64,000 nt of DNA from Aspidiotus rigidus (GCA_035079385.1 JAVHKY010000071.1:2048001-2112000); one strand, 5' to 3'. Shown: positions 20,699 through 32,735, counted from the first letter of the stretch. A program made the numbers and translations. Notes: generated by a model not told the origin, from the sequence alone.

Positions 20699-23068
20699 AT
20701 GACTCACATTATACCTACAGATAATAAGATGAAAACTTTTCACATTCGTAATAATTCGTACCGTTTGTCGTCAAGTTTGCGCGTAAAATTATTACGTAAA
20801 GGAATTAGGCGTATTATGACGTTTAACTGTGATAATGTGCGAAAAAATATAATATCATACCTCGATTCTTTCATTGAAGTGCATGGATCACTCGTTAACC
20901 AAACCAATCATGAAGTTTTGAAGCTTTCGAACGTTGAAGTGGAAGAAATACGTCTGATCCTCCGACAAATGTAAGTTCATTCAATCTTCATTCAGTAAGT
21001 ACCCGACATCAGCATTTCATTTCTACTGAATTCTTGATGCAGGAAAGAAAACATCCAGGAAAAATTGGCGAGTGCCAGTCTACCGAATTCTCCACAGTCA
21101 AACGACGGAAGTATCGGAGATGAAGGCATGGTAAGGGACAGCAATTCGGTGTCCGCACCAGTAGGTGTCAATGTGTTGAGTGAAGCCGAACTGGACCAAA
21201 TTTTGGTTGGTATGCCAGTTAATACATATTTCCTAAATAGTACCTACATATGTGACCGGCTTGGAAGAAAAATGCCTTATACCTAAAACGCACTATAGGA
21301 GAAAAACGCGTTTGAAGTTTGGGAACCCTGCTTCGTCGTTTTGAGAAGTTTTACGTCGTTTTCTTGCGGGCTTGTGTTATTGTAAACAGTGTTACCATCA
21401 AGTAGGAGACGTCCCTCGACGAGATGTACATGTAGGAGTGTGTGTACGTATACACCACGTGTTCACGTTGCTCATTCGTGTCATTACATTACACGGCTCG
21501 CGGCATCGTCTCATCTTATACTAGTTCAGCAGAATTCAGAGTGTGTGCTTGTCTGATATTTTTTGGAGGTACACTTTTCTTTCGTTTGTTTTCTGTGGTA
21601 GCTCAGCCTAGGCTCTAGCTCATTCCCGTATTAATCAACCAACACGACTCCGCATATATCCGTATGACCATGGCCGTCTCTAGTTACAGGCCGGAATATT
21701 CGAAACTCGACAACATTGGACGGGGCCGATATTTGTACAGTCTCTTATGGGAGAACATCAAAAATACTATCTGACACGAATACGGTGAAGTTGTTGAAAA
21801 AAGTGAAGAGAATGTGATTTGAAGAGCCAACGTTTCTCGATTTTTCGAGCTAGGTCTCCTTAGGATTGATCAACTACGAAGCGAGTTATTTACGTTTAAA
21901 AAAAGAAAGTCAGACAGAGGGCGAAGCGCGGTACATGTACTGCACTTTACCCTCTGTCTGACTTTTTTTTTAAAAACTTGAATAACTTGCTTCGTAGTTG
22001 ATCAATTTTAACGAGATCTAGCTCAAAAAATCGAGAATCGTTTACTCTTTCGATGTATTTATAAACTTTTTCCCTTCGGAATTGAATACTATTCGCAAAT
22101 CAACGATTAACATGTTTTTCCAAAATTTTGCATAAGAGCGTGTATAAAACTCGGCCCCGTATTTTTCGTCACCGCGACGTTGCCAGCTTTAATATTCCGG
22201 CCTGTAACTAGAGACGGCCATGGTATGACGAATGACGATGGGTTGATCGTTTTTCTACTACTCTCGTCATTCTACACCCATTCATGTCGTTCTGGTTGTG
22301 ACTAGGTACTGATGATTTAATTGTTCTCTTCACAGATTGTATTGTTGCAGAAATTTATATTATTTTTATTCCGTTTACTCAGAGGGTATATGTGTAGGTG
22401 GAGAATTTATTTAATAAAAACAGTAATTTTGATAATATTTTAAGCAGGAAAAGGGTCCAAAAAGTGCTGAAAAGCTGGGTTTTAATGCGAAAAAAGTCAA
22501 CGACATGTGAAAGAGGAAGGTTAAAAAAAGATAAAAACGCTGAAAACTGAAAATCGATTTTTTAGGTATAAGGCATCTTTCTTCCAAGCCGGTCACATAT
22601 GTAACGAAATACTTTCGTTCTCCCTATCGCTGACGTTTTGTGCAGCGCACTGTGATATAAGTAGGATCTAGTAGATGTTTCATCATCTCATGATCTTCCG
22701 AGCTACGTTGGTAGTAAATAAATCGGACTGTTAGCTTTTTTGTTGATTCGGTGTTAACTCACTGCATCTAATAAGTATTGTTGTATTTTGTGAGCTGTAG
22801 GTACAATACTTACAGTCTTACACGTATTTATGGGACCCATTTATCGACCCGGAAAAAATAATAGGATGCACAAGATATATGAAATATATATTTTTTTTTA
22901 GGTGATATAACATTCAAAGATTTCAGAAAATTGAATAACTACATCAACGCGGTCTTAATACAATTCGATCTACCTGAGATAGAAGAAGAATCCAAAAAGT
23001 TGATGTGCCGTCATTTGGCCTCTTTCCTTAAAATTCCAATCTCCATGCGAGAACAATGGGGTTTATAG
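20699..23068 (+). CDS. Spliced gene of unknown function inside the Polinton boundaries
   Basis: Three exons close in phase: 20699-20970, 21043-21209 and 22902-23068, 201 codons plus TAG. Junctions are CAAAT|GTAAGT..GATGCAG|G and GTTG|GTATGC..TTTTAG|GTGAT. The first exon is basic (KLLRKGIRRIM) with a helical DNVRKNIISYLDSFIEVHG stretch. The second is Ser/Asn/Asp-rich and ends SEAELDQILV. The third is a helical, charged end with EIEEESKKLMCRHLASFLK. There is no signal peptide or membrane span. I do not recognise the family. Intron 2 (1692 nt) is mostly a TA-target MITE holding another MITE. It could be a host gene captured by the element, a Polinton accessory gene, or host sequence if the boundaries are misread. 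Confidence 0.6.
21247..22601. mobile_element. TA-target MITE in intron 2 of the unknown gene
   Basis: Ends CATATGTGACCGGCTTGG and CCAAGCCGGTCACATATG form inverted repeats of about 45 bp. TA flanks both (21245-21246 and 22602-22603). It contains the nested element 21669-22222; without that it is about 0.8 kb. The TA target suggests Tc1/mariner-type mobilisation. Confidence 0.8.
21669..22222. mobile_element. Nested MITE with 7-bp GTATGAC duplication
   Basis: Ends CATGGCCGTCTCTAGTTACA and its inverse match over about 32 bp. GTATGAC flanks both sides (21662-21668 and 22223-22229). Internally AAAGTCAGACAGAGGG folds back on CCCTCTGTCTGACTTT around 21905-21970, so the whole element is largely palindromic. 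It is inserted in the TA-target MITE. Confidence 0.8.
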
Positions 23069-24644
23069 ACTGCAAGGGTAATTATTACGAATTTCTCAGT
23101 CCTTATGGAGAATCACGGAGTTCTATTTTACAACTTCCTGAGAAGTTTTTCATTAATTATTCTATTAGTACTCTTGAAATTTTTCAATTCTGACTGAATA
23201 TTAGATAATTGGAATGAAGTTTATCTTTACGAATCAACCTTGGGATTGTTCCAACGATCATCTGTGTTGAGGTAATATTATTTTGATTTGTGAGAGTATT
23301 GTCTACCCGCGTTTTGTTGATCTTGAATCTTGATTTCCGGTTCACTAGTCACGTGACGCCTAAGAAGTAACTTCCCTCTTCGACTCTTTATCCATGAGTC
23401 GTGTTTCTCAAATCCTCTTATTGTTCCTGGTCTTAGGCGTCAGCCCGCGTTAAGCAAGTTATTGAATGATCTTTGAGTGCAAATCAAATTACACGAAATG
23501 TCATTTTTCCCCCTCTTCATTCTACACTAGTTGCCTACGATGTTTGTGCGGTAAATAACAACTTTCTGTACACAGAGTACAGTAAAAGTACATAATTTGA
23601 TTATCCGTATTCTTACATCGATAAATGAATGAAAAGCTCTCATAATGTAATCTGCTAATCGTTCTCATTTTAATTCCAGTTTATACCAAGGTCTTGAATG
23701 GATCTGTAGCAACATACCTAGTACGTTCCTCGCATCAAAAATAGTGATCGTCCTTGTTGGACGCTATAATACTCACTGAACTGATATGGTATCCTAGATC
23801 TTTTCTCTGTTCGTTTGTTACTAATTTTGTACGTTAAGAATTTACTTTATTATTTTTGAAATATAATATTCTCGTTTTAAAAGTTTTTTTCGTGTCAACC
23901 AGAAAATAATTTTGTATAATTTAAATGTTTTTTTTCATAATAGTGCTGAACTAATTTTGTACGTTAATATTAAAGTAATATGCCTGCATTTACTTTTCTT
24001 ATTTTTGCAGTACCGATATCCTAATTTCATGTTTTCGGAGAATTTCTCGTTTCAGAACAGCAACAGGTCCACGAGGGTTACGAGAAGCCAACGAAAGATT
24101 AATAATACAATTTGCCTTGAGCAACGCACTGAAAATGGCAGAAACCAATTTTTAAAAAAGGGACAACAAAAGACTAATTGGTCGAGAGTTCAGATAATGC
24201 GTGCTTTTCTCTGTAAATATACTTGCGGTTGAGTGAAGTATTTCAATTCTTATTAAAGACAGACTACATATAAATTAGAAAAAGTGAAGATAGTCATTGC
24301 TAGATCCATGAATCGTGACGTCACATTATTGAATAATCCAACCTGCATACAAAAATTCGGCGATATCTTATATAAATGGGGAATAATACGAGTAGTTAAT
24401 CATACTTACACCATTACAAAATTCCAACGTACGATCTTTTTAATGTTTGCAACTCATAATCCTTTGACTATATACTATTACTTGTCAGTCATAATCTGCT
24501 TACTATTTCTTTTTTTTCCCTGTACTCTTTTCATATTTTTCACACGCGTTTTTCTAAGTAAATAAAACAGCTAAATATTCACAAATTGAAAGATTCAAGG
24601 ATTTTCAAAGAGGTTGAAAAAATGGAAAATTTTGCTCTGCGCAA
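23069..24644. other. Polinton interior right arm, no recognised gene
   Basis: There is no supported coding region. An open frame at 24006-24232 follows a good acceptor-like CTTATTTTTGCAG and encodes a basic, Asn/Arg-rich segment ending in FLCKYTCG. It could be a terminal exon, but I could not find its partner and do not recognise it. No integrase, ATPase or capsid motif was seen. Confidence 0.35.
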
Positions 24645-25507
24645 GAGAAATGAGTAAGTACGCCAGAAGGAAAATTCTTACATTTCTCGTATTTTAAGAG
24701 AGTTGGAATGTAGTTCTCATGAGAGAGATATATTTATGGTAAAAATATACGAAATTGGTACAGAACTCTGATATTTTCGAACTAGCTTGGAAGAAAATTA
24801 GGGTGAATTGATGCATATTTACTTTAAAAACAGCTAATTATACAGTTGAAAAATTGGACAATTTCTAGGATTTTCGGGAGAGGTTAAAAAATGAGGAAAT
24901 TGTGCTCTGCATTAGAGAAATGACAAGCAAGTGCGTCAGAAGGAAAAAAATTGAATTTTTTGTATTTTTAGAGTGATGGAATGTAGCTCTCACAAAAGGG
25001 ATTTATTTATAGTAAAAATATAGAAAATTGATACAAAACTGTGATATTTTCGAACTAGCTTGGAAGAGAAATTGGAGGTTGAAAAATGAGTAAATTGTGC
25101 TCTGCGCTAGAGAAATGAGGAAGTGCGCCAGAAGGAAATTTCTTATATTTCACGAGTAATGGATGTAGCTCTCACGAGAAAATTCATTTCATGGAAAAAA
25201 GATAGAAAATGATACAAAAACACTGAAATTTTTCAACTATCTTGGGAGAAAAATTATTAGAAAAATGGTTTGATTTTGCTTTAAAAAATGGTAAAATGAT
25301 TCTTGCGTTAGAGAAATTCATAAGTGCGTCTGAGTGAGAAAATTTATGCAGAAATGATATAAAAACTCTGAAATTTTCAAACTATCTTGGAAGAAAAATT
25401 ATGAGAAAATGGTTTGATTTTGCTTTAAGAAATGGTAAAATGATCCTTGCATTAGAGAAAGTCTGAAGTACGCCTATGTGCGCCAGAAGGAATATAACTA
25501 TACTACT
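24645..25507. repeat. Right terminal inverted repeat of the Polinton-like element
   Basis: Reverse complement of the left arm, uninterrupted, 863 bp, ending CTATACTACT at 25507. It keeps the empty target of the MITE found in the left arm. Internally it is made of about five degenerate units, each with GCGCCAGAAGGA or GCGTCAGAAGGA. Confidence 0.85.
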
Positions 25508-25513
25508 TACACG
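25508..25513. repeat. Right 6-bp target-site duplication (TACACG)
   Basis: Matches 2697-2702 exactly. The pair defines the outer limits of the Polinton-like insertion. Confidence 0.85.
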
Positions 25514-28500
25514 TACTGATAACAAAAGGATAAGGAAATTTGCTTCTTGTAAGGTAAGCAGCTGCTTGTAATAGTGAGAGATTTTTCAAAATAAAATGAA
25601 AATTTTTCGAAAACTACTCATCCGATCCTCAGGTGTCCACATCTTCAGATATAATACTACGATATGGCCAAGTTACAAAAAAAACCTCCGGGTAGTTTCG
25701 GAGGAATTCCGCGGACAAGAAAATATTATTATTATTATTATTATTATTATAATTAAATAATAAATTTTTAAGGAAACCTGAACGAACGGATGTAGTACCT
25801 CACTCTTCTGATAGGAAAAGTCGGTAAAAAGATAAAAGTTCTAATAATTGAAGATTTCTTTTTGTATTTTTGTTTCAGATCTGAAGTCTGTAGAGCAGTC
25901 AATAATTATGTAGAAGTTTGTTGAGTATTTTGATAAAATGAACGTAACTAAAAGTAATAAGTTGTTGTCGTTTTCAAGTTTATATCGTTTTCCTTCCATT
26001 CTTCTTGTTTGTATAAATACGTTGTACTTGAACACTATGATTTATACTCTTCTTTCGAAGTTAATTTTTAATTACATACTCCAACTTCTAGAATTAATAA
26101 AAACTTCTTGCTAGTGATTAAATATACTAGTTTAATAATAATCACAAGGTTTAAAACAATACATAGAAAGTTCAAGAGCGGTTCATTTTGAAATTTTTAA
26201 GATTGAAACAATCAATAATTCATTAGGTTCTTCCAATTCCGGCTGTACTCACTAAAATACACTATTTCGAGACTTATCGAATTACCAATATTTTACTTAT
26301 TCTTAGAATCGTTGCTTCTGGAATCTTGTCAACCCTTAAGAGAAATAATCAAAAACAAAATTATAATCGTCATCAATTCATCGGATGGAATTGGACTTGA
26401 GCTCTGAAAATTAAAATGGAAACGATTGAAGATTATTTCATGAAAAATTAAGCTTTTGTCATTTTTATACAAGGTCCTGTTAATTATACAAGCATCAGGT
26501 AGAATTCTACAGGCATACATTTCTCGACTCGCGAAAAAATTAGTAATCGCGTGAAAACAAATCTTTTTTCATCGAATAACATAATGTAGCACGCAAAAAT
26601 TAATTCCAAAGCGGAAATAAATGTAGTCACAGTCATGAAGTAAAAGGAAAAAGTTATTGATGAAATTATAAGAAACAAAAACAAACGCGATTATAATAGT
26701 GAATAAATGTAAAAAATATAACGAGAGTCGTACTTAATGTGATGAAGCGCGAGCGCTTTCAATAATCTTCAGGCGTAATACAAGTACATACTAACAAGAA
26801 GAACACTTTATCGTAATTTGGAGAAAAGAATTGAAGACGGCGATTACTTCGAAATAAAGGAGTAGGATACGCCTCGATTTTTAAAGTACGTCCAAATTAT
26901 TTTGAGAGACAGGTCCAACTTTCAACTTTGTCATTTCAAGCTGTAATTAAGGTTGGACAGTAGCCTAGTACACTCATCTCAATACAAAAGTGTTTTCGCT
27001 CCTTCAACTAATAAAGTAGTTACAATACCAAAGTTCTGTCTCTCCATTAAGTTATTTACAGTCCTGATGAGAGAAGAGGTTGCAACAACCTTACATTATT
27101 ATCTTGAATTGATGTCATCGTCAGACAGATCTGATTTCCAGCCAAGATAATTGTGAAATAGTACAACTTAACCAGATCGACCTTTTATTTTAAAAACAGA
27201 AAATAAACTAACATTCCCTGATTTTTGCCGACAATTTTTCTAGGGACTGCCAGTTGACTAGAAGTGTAATTTTTTCCTCATTCAATTACACAATTCCCGA
27301 AGACTCTTCAAATTTTCTAGATTTCACCAAATTTCCAGACTTTTTCATTTCCGGGGAAACGGGTACCCAATAAAATGTACTATTATTAGCTGCTATCAGG
27401 GTTGTATACCGTAGTGAAAATCAAAGTTTTCAGGTAACTTGGAAAGTAGAGATTTTCATCAAGAAAACCTGTACCTACGCGCGTTATTTCATTTTGCGGA
27501 AACGAGAAGAAGAGTGGTCTTATAAGTCACTCACCGCGAACAGATATCGATACTCGTGGTCGATACGTTTGTCGCGTCGTAAAGAGAGTAAATGTCGAAG
27601 TGGATAGCATAACTCGTACTTACTTGCTCTATTCACTCAACATCTCATATTGCAAGCGTATTTGCCATTTACCAGTCTTAAAACACAGAGTTACGGTCAA
27701 TTTTTTTTTTCGGACCTGTCAGGGACAGGATCCACGCAAAGTAGCCAACCTACAACTATGTTTCATTCACGAAAGCGTTTATATCTCTCTCCTTGCATGA
27801 TATCATAAGCCATTCATCAGTTCACGAGAAAATATAGTCTATCCTACATTTTCCCACTTCTTTCAACGATAATGAACCGCAAAAATTTCATTCTGAATTG
27901 CTCTTCATTCGATTTTTCTAGTAGGCAACGTTTGTTTTCTCAAAAAGAATATCCAAACTGATATTTAACCGAAACTACAGACTAAGACTTTTTGCAAAAA
28001 AAAAAAAAGAACATTCAACTCTTTTTGCAATCATTTTCTCTGTTCGTGATAACGTTAAAAGCGAACTAGGCTTTGATGTTTGAGATCAGTGTTGCTTACG
28101 AAAAGTTAACAAACTTTATTTTGAAAAACAATATTTGTCATAAGAAAAAGAATGATAAGAATTCAATTATTCGTTAACATTTGATAAGAGTAATTTAAAT
28201 AAGAAACCAAAATACGTTTTCCAACACTTAAAAATTTCCAAATCCTAAAGATAAACTTTTGATTCCTCATTCAATTCAAAATATTGAATAATGATCGAAA
28301 TGTTTCCTGGGTGCATACTTCTGGAATCGATATGTTTTTAAGCATCATCACAGGCACCAATAACATTATCTACCGCTCACAAATACAGGTGTTTATTCAC
28401 AGATAATCACTCACTCTTATCGATCTGTAACATCGGGAAAACGCGACCCACAGATTCTATATCCCTCTTCACAAACATGTTCCTTCAATTCCTGTAAATC

Positions 28501-28861
28501 AGATATGAGTGTGTATTCCTAGCATATTTTAGGGTGCCTATTATATTACAACTTGACCAAATATAATCACAAGTGTTCGTCGACCCAACTTTTCGGACGA
28601 ACACATTACTCAATTACTAGAATTGAGACGACGTAATCATCATGACATTCATGTATCTCTCGACACAACTAACTCAGAGGCGAAATTTTGACCTTCAACT
28701 TTCAAGTGGTAATATTCTTATATATCTACCTTCCAATAATTTGATTACAACAGAGTGTACTTCCTTGTCCAAATATGACTATTTCCTTCTCGATATACTT
28801 CATGAACTTCATGAATACATTCATAGAAAAGTTACACTAAAACTTTTATTTCAACAACTCC
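25514..28861. other. Intergenic DNA between the Polinton and LIN37
   Basis: A+T-rich, with an ATT microsatellite at about 25725-25752. Short open frames (for example 25841-26035, 26329-26520, 26953-27150, 27600-27800, 28642-28899) have no domain, splice partner or composition that supports them. I see nothing else to name. Confidence 0.4.
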
Positions 28862-29912
28862 TCACTTTTCAAACATCTTCGTTAATACTGCTTTACTAGC
28901 AATGTATCTGGTTTCATTTTTCTGACTAGCAACGCGCCATCGCTTCCTTTCGGTCGTCCAATTTTTCAAGTGAGACTGCAAAAGTTCCTCTTTACTGGGC
29001 GTTTCATTAAAATCCTGAAAGGTAATGAACATGATTGTGAGAGAAATACAGAAAATTAATAGAACAATAAAAGAGTCAATCACATACAGAGTTCAGGTTA
29101 ATTTCTTGAATTTCTCGGTGTTCTGATGGAGGTATTCTTAACGTGTGAACACCATCTGGTAAGGGTTTAGGTGGTGGCAATGCGATCACATCCCGGTCGT
29201 CTGGTATGAACAAGGAAGGTCTTTCTTTTAATTCAAAAAATTGACTATCGTTATCTTCGCCATCGTGCCTGATTTCCAATAAACCATTATTTTTATTCCT
29301 ACGACCAAACTGTAGAATTTACTACAAATTGATTCAGGAAGAATAGCTATTTCTAAATAGAGAATGAAAATCGAACTTTGATAAAGGTTTATTCTGAATC
29401 CAAGCGCGACAAATGGGATACAAAGGAGTGTTGATGTCGAACTGAGCCAGATCAACACTTCTGTCGAAGAGTTTCATTAGGTAAGATTGGTGATCGTCGT
29501 TTTCCAATGATTTATGATTCTGTTTTTTCCATAACGCTGGGGAAGAATCGCTATAACATAACAGAATGAGTTATTTCAATTCCTAAGTTGAAAATGATAG
29601 AAAATAGTAACGTAATTCGTCTACCGTATCTGCTTCTTAACACCAAAATTCAAAACTTGATTAGACGAACAGGAACTTTCTTGCTCATCAGAATCATGAT
29701 TCAAGATTCCTTTCAATGCTCCTGCTAAACGTCCTCGAGCGATAGCAACTTCTCCTGCAACAATGATGGCACTAGAATAATCTTTTCTTCCGAAATTTTA
29801 TAATGCGTCAACTACAGGCTGTAAACTAGTATTTACCATCTTTTTCCTTCATTTTTTTCTCTATTGGGCTATCTTCATCCTTGTTCTTCCGTATTTTACG
29901 CCGTTTTACCAT
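28862..29912 (-). CDS. LIN37: LIN37, MuvB/DREAM complex subunit
   Basis: Exons on the minus strand: 29837-29912, 29625-29754, 29377-29550, 29088-29298 and 28862-29014; 744 nt, 247 aa, in phase throughout. Human LIN37 is about the same length. LIN37 (Mip40 in flies) is a nuclear subunit of the MuvB core that, with E2F/DP and pocket proteins, represses cell-cycle genes. Seen here: a basic N-terminus ([10 protein letters not shown]), the conserved [15 protein letters not shown] and PLYPICRAW block (exon 3), a proline-rich [10 protein letters not shown] segment (exon 4), and the C-terminal [15 protein letters not shown] block (exon 5). The donor of exon 3 (AAA|GTTCGA) is weak. Without that intron the frame meets a TGA soon after, so I keep it. 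A pair of hAT-like elements begins about 420 bp upstream of the start. Confidence 0.93.
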
Positions 29913-30329
29913 AATTTGGAGTTGCTACGAAGAAATCAACGAGGATACCCGAATTATAGCACGTAAAGAGTATAAAATAATAGAGAAATTTCAAGACGAA
30001 GGAAAGATCCTCTACCGTGGTCTTATTAAATGTAGGAGTATGTAACAATCAAGGTACTGCAGTAATAACAGGTTCAAGAAGTATACCTTTGTAAACGAGC
30101 AAAATTTTCAGGTTCAATAGAAGTGCTCGCAAGCAGTGAAATTTAATTATAGGTTAAGATTACAACTCGTTTAGGCTATCTTCTTAAGCAAAAAATAATA
30201 TAATACTTTCCTCTGGTGTCAACGTATTAACTTTATTAGTTCCTAACTTCCAGAGGTGATTAGTTAATGATCATCTTTCACTGAAAAAGTCTTCCTATGG
30301 TATGGATGGACTGATAGTCTGATACTGAT
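29913..30329. promoter_or_regulatory. Probable LIN37 5' flank
   Basis: 417 bp between the LIN37 start and the first MITE duplication. I see no clear TATA box or initiator, so this is assigned as promoter region by position only. Confidence 0.3.
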
Positions 30330-30337
30330 ACTACCGT

Positions 30338-30828
30338 TATAGATACCTAAAAGAGACAAGATAGCTAACTTCGTTAGTTCTAGTGTTCCACCGCACGCCA
30401 ACACAGCGACACAGTATTCTTGGGCTAAATTAACATTGCGCTTATGGATATTTTTCAGTTTTCATCAATTATCTCGGAAACCGTTCATTTTTATGAAAAA
30501 ATGAAGAGAACAAAATTTATTCCCCTTGTAATTTCCTATCAAATGAGACCTACTTTGAATTTTTTTTTTTCAAAATATGAAATAGGTCTCATACGATAGG
30601 AAATTACAAGGGGAATAAATTTTGTTCTTTTCATTTTTTCAAAAAATAAACGGTTTCCGAGATAATTGATAAATACTGAAAAACGTCCATAAGCGCAATG
30701 TTAACTTAGCCCTACAATACAGTGGCGCTATCGCTCGGCACGTAAATTAGCTCGACAAAAATCGGGTACCGGATTTTAACACAGCGCATATGGAGAGTTA
30801 GCTATCTTGTCTCTTTTAGGTATCTATA
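30338..30828. mobile_element. Palindromic hAT-like MITE, copy 1
   Basis: 491 bp with ends TATAGATACCTAAAAGAGAC and the inverse. 8-bp duplication ACTACCGT at 30330-30337 and 30829-30836. The element is an imperfect palindrome almost end to end; its arms meet in the T-run near 30560. Copy 2 is at 48111-48603. It has no coding capacity. The 8-bp target suggests hAT-type transposase in trans. Confidence 0.88.
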
Positions 30829-30963
30829 ACTACCGTACGTTCCACGGCCGTGTACGTCGTTCAGTGAAGCAGTTATCGTGCGCCAACAACTGGCAAGGGA
30901 GGTACTTGTAGGATTCGGACCGTGCAGCCGCCAGAGCGCGTCTCTGTTACCCTGAATCAAAAG

Positions 30964-31425
30964 CACGGTATAAGATGAAGAGGTAGTGACACGAACGTAT
31001 TCTGACTGTGGTAAACGCTGTCCGTGATTTTGAAGTAGTTCTGAACATTCCGAGCGCAGCGCTCGTGATGAAAGTGATGGGTAATGTACAGAGTCTTATG
31101 GGAACGCCGCTGCTTTCAAAAATTTATTGCAGGATTAGGAATCAGCCGATGCATTTCATATTTGGCATAAAAATACCATTTAATCTACTCTATAAAATTT
31201 TGAAAGAATCATCCTTCTAAGTAAATTCTTGGATTTTTTATAATCCTTGGAAATTTCATCAATACTAGGGTACCAACGGTAACGTCTCGGCGCAGGTGGG
31301 GTCTGGAAGGAACAGGGAAACAGCCCGAGTGTTCGCTGCAAACCTAGCGGAAGTTTGTACGTACAACTTCAAAACTGCGGACACGATTTTAGCGTTGTGT
31401 CATTACCTCTTCATCTTATACCGTG
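30964..31425 (+). mobile_element. 462-bp hAT-like MITE, copy 1
   Basis: Ends CACGGTATAAGATGAAGAGG and inverse. 8-bp duplication ATCAAAAG at 30956-30963 and 31426-31433. The copy at 49713-50174 is the same length in opposite orientation; even a 70-codon chance frame is unchanged between them. The frame (31008-31220) has no recognisable domain and I do not call it a gene. Confidence 0.88.
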
Positions 31426-31433
31426 ATCAAAAG

Positions 31434-32062
31434 CGGGCCTGCTTAGCTAGCCGTTAGCTTTTAGCCATTAGCCGTTAGCCAAGGAATTGTGCTCGAAATT
31501 AGCTAGCTTTTAGCTAGCTAATGAGATCAAATTAGCAATTAGCTTAGCCTTTAGCAATTGAAATTGAAATAGCTAAGGGCTAATTTTCAATGAATTTTTT
31601 CTTCAAAATCAGAAAGCACTAGCACTGCCAGCGGGCCCAGTCAATACTTCTTTGCTCTTTGACTGCTCTGAAAATCTAAAACATGAGAGACAACTATGTC
31701 AAGTGAATTTTCATCCCATCTTTGTAGAAAAGAATCACGTATTTTTGAATTTTGGTGCTAAAAAAGAGTATTTCTTACTCTCAAAAAAGAGTGTAAACTC
31801 TCGTTTGTTAACAGTACGCTGTTAAAAATTCTTGTTTTCTTTTTCTATTGCGAATTGCGATTAGCCCAAAAGTAACATCTCATTTAAAAACAGTTTGGAA
31901 GAAGCTGCAAAATGATACCCATGTTAAAATTTTTAGCCCTTAGGTAGCCATTAGCTAGCCAATCAAGGCAGATTAGCCATTAGCTGTTAGTTGAAGCCGA
32001 TCACTCAAAAACGTTAGTTCTTAGCTCAGCTTTTAGCCAATCTGATTGGCTAAGCAGCCCTG
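31434..32062. mobile_element. hAT-like element with TTAGC-rich arms, abutting the 462-bp MITE
   Basis: Ends CGGGCCTGCTTAGC and, inverted, CAGGGCTGCTTAGC, the CAGGG-type terminus common in hAT elements. Its left duplication is the right duplication of its neighbour (31426-31433) and its right one is 32063-32070, all ATCAAAAG. The arms are full of TTAGC/GCTAA motifs that make a long imperfect palindrome. Confidence 0.82.
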
Positions 32063-32070
32063 ATCAAAAG

Positions 32071-32735
32071 GTGAACCGTCCATTGTTGTGAGCGCTTGGG
32101 TAAAAAAAAAACGCATCCCATTCATTAATCAATAACTCAAAAAATAATGCTTTTAAAGAGAAATTGAAAAGAAAATCGTCGATTGTCTATAAAATTTCCT
32201 TTCCGACGCGGGTCATTTCAAAAAAATCCATCGAGCCGTTCTCGAGTTGGACCCTAATAAGCAAAACTCGACCAAGCGACATTTTTGAGATTTTGGAGTT
32301 ATATACACCGTTGGAAAGAGCTCAACGAGCACTTTCCAACGGTGCTGATTAAAAAACTGAAAACGCAATACTTGTCGAATAATTATGAATTGAAAATATC
32401 GACCTCCATCTATTTTTAAGTAACCGATTTCCTTTAAGTCTAAATATCACGAAACTACGTGATTGTCGCTTGGTCGAGTTTTGCTTATTAGGGTCCAGTT
32501 ATCCTTCATTGAAAAACACAAATTTAACATGGGCTTTTATGGGGAAAAAATCTTTTTCACACAAAATGGCGTCTGCGAATACCCATTATAGAACCCTATC
32601 TAAATACATTGAGCGCTTTTGGTTCCGCTAGGACGCGACGCAGTGCTACATGTGAAAAGTAATAAAGAACGGGCGAAGTAATATTGATTCATAGTAAAAT
32701 ATTTCATTAAAATGGTAACTTTCATCGAATAAGAT
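32071..32735. repeat. Repeat patch related to 56760-56950, with a foldback element
   Basis: The segment 32100-32240 and 32500-32580 resembles 56750-56960 (shared TATAAAATTTCCTTTCC and GTTATCCTTCATTGAAAA/GTTATCGTTCATTGAAAA). Inside, 32252-32493 is a foldback element with ends CCCTAATAAGCAAAACTCGA and inverse, 30 bp perfect, and CCGTTGGAAAG/CTTTCCAACGG in the middle. Confidence 0.65.

Larger units (their letters stand above)
2703..25507. mobile_element. Polinton/Maverick-like element, internally degraded and hit by nested insertions
   Basis: Seen directly: the element begins AGTAGTATAG and ends CTATACTACT. Both ends belong to inverted repeats of about 0.86 kb (left 2703-4430, right 24645-25507), and both flanks carry TACACG. 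Inside lies a minus-strand type-B DNA polymerase of the kind Polintons encode (7016-8531). Nested inside are a MITE in the left repeat, a Copia element holding a LINE (8532-17648) and an IS630/Tc1-mariner element (about 17648-20503). Without these, roughly 10 kb of Polinton sequence remains, which is shorter than the usual 15-20 kb. I found no retroviral-like integrase, packaging ATPase, protease or capsid gene, so the element is probably internally deleted and non-autonomous now. A spliced 201-aa gene of unknown role (20699-23068) lies inside the boundaries. The near-identical repeats argue that integration was fairly recent. Confidence 0.85.

Noticed and set aside
20699..24644. Polinton integrase, ATPase or capsid genes
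   Set aside because: I looked for HHCC, DDE, Walker and protease motifs in both arms and saw none; not claimed.
31008..31220. Identical 70-codon frames here and at 49918-50130
   Set aside because: They are the same stretch of the two 462-bp MITE copies. Identity reflects recent transposition, not coding selection.
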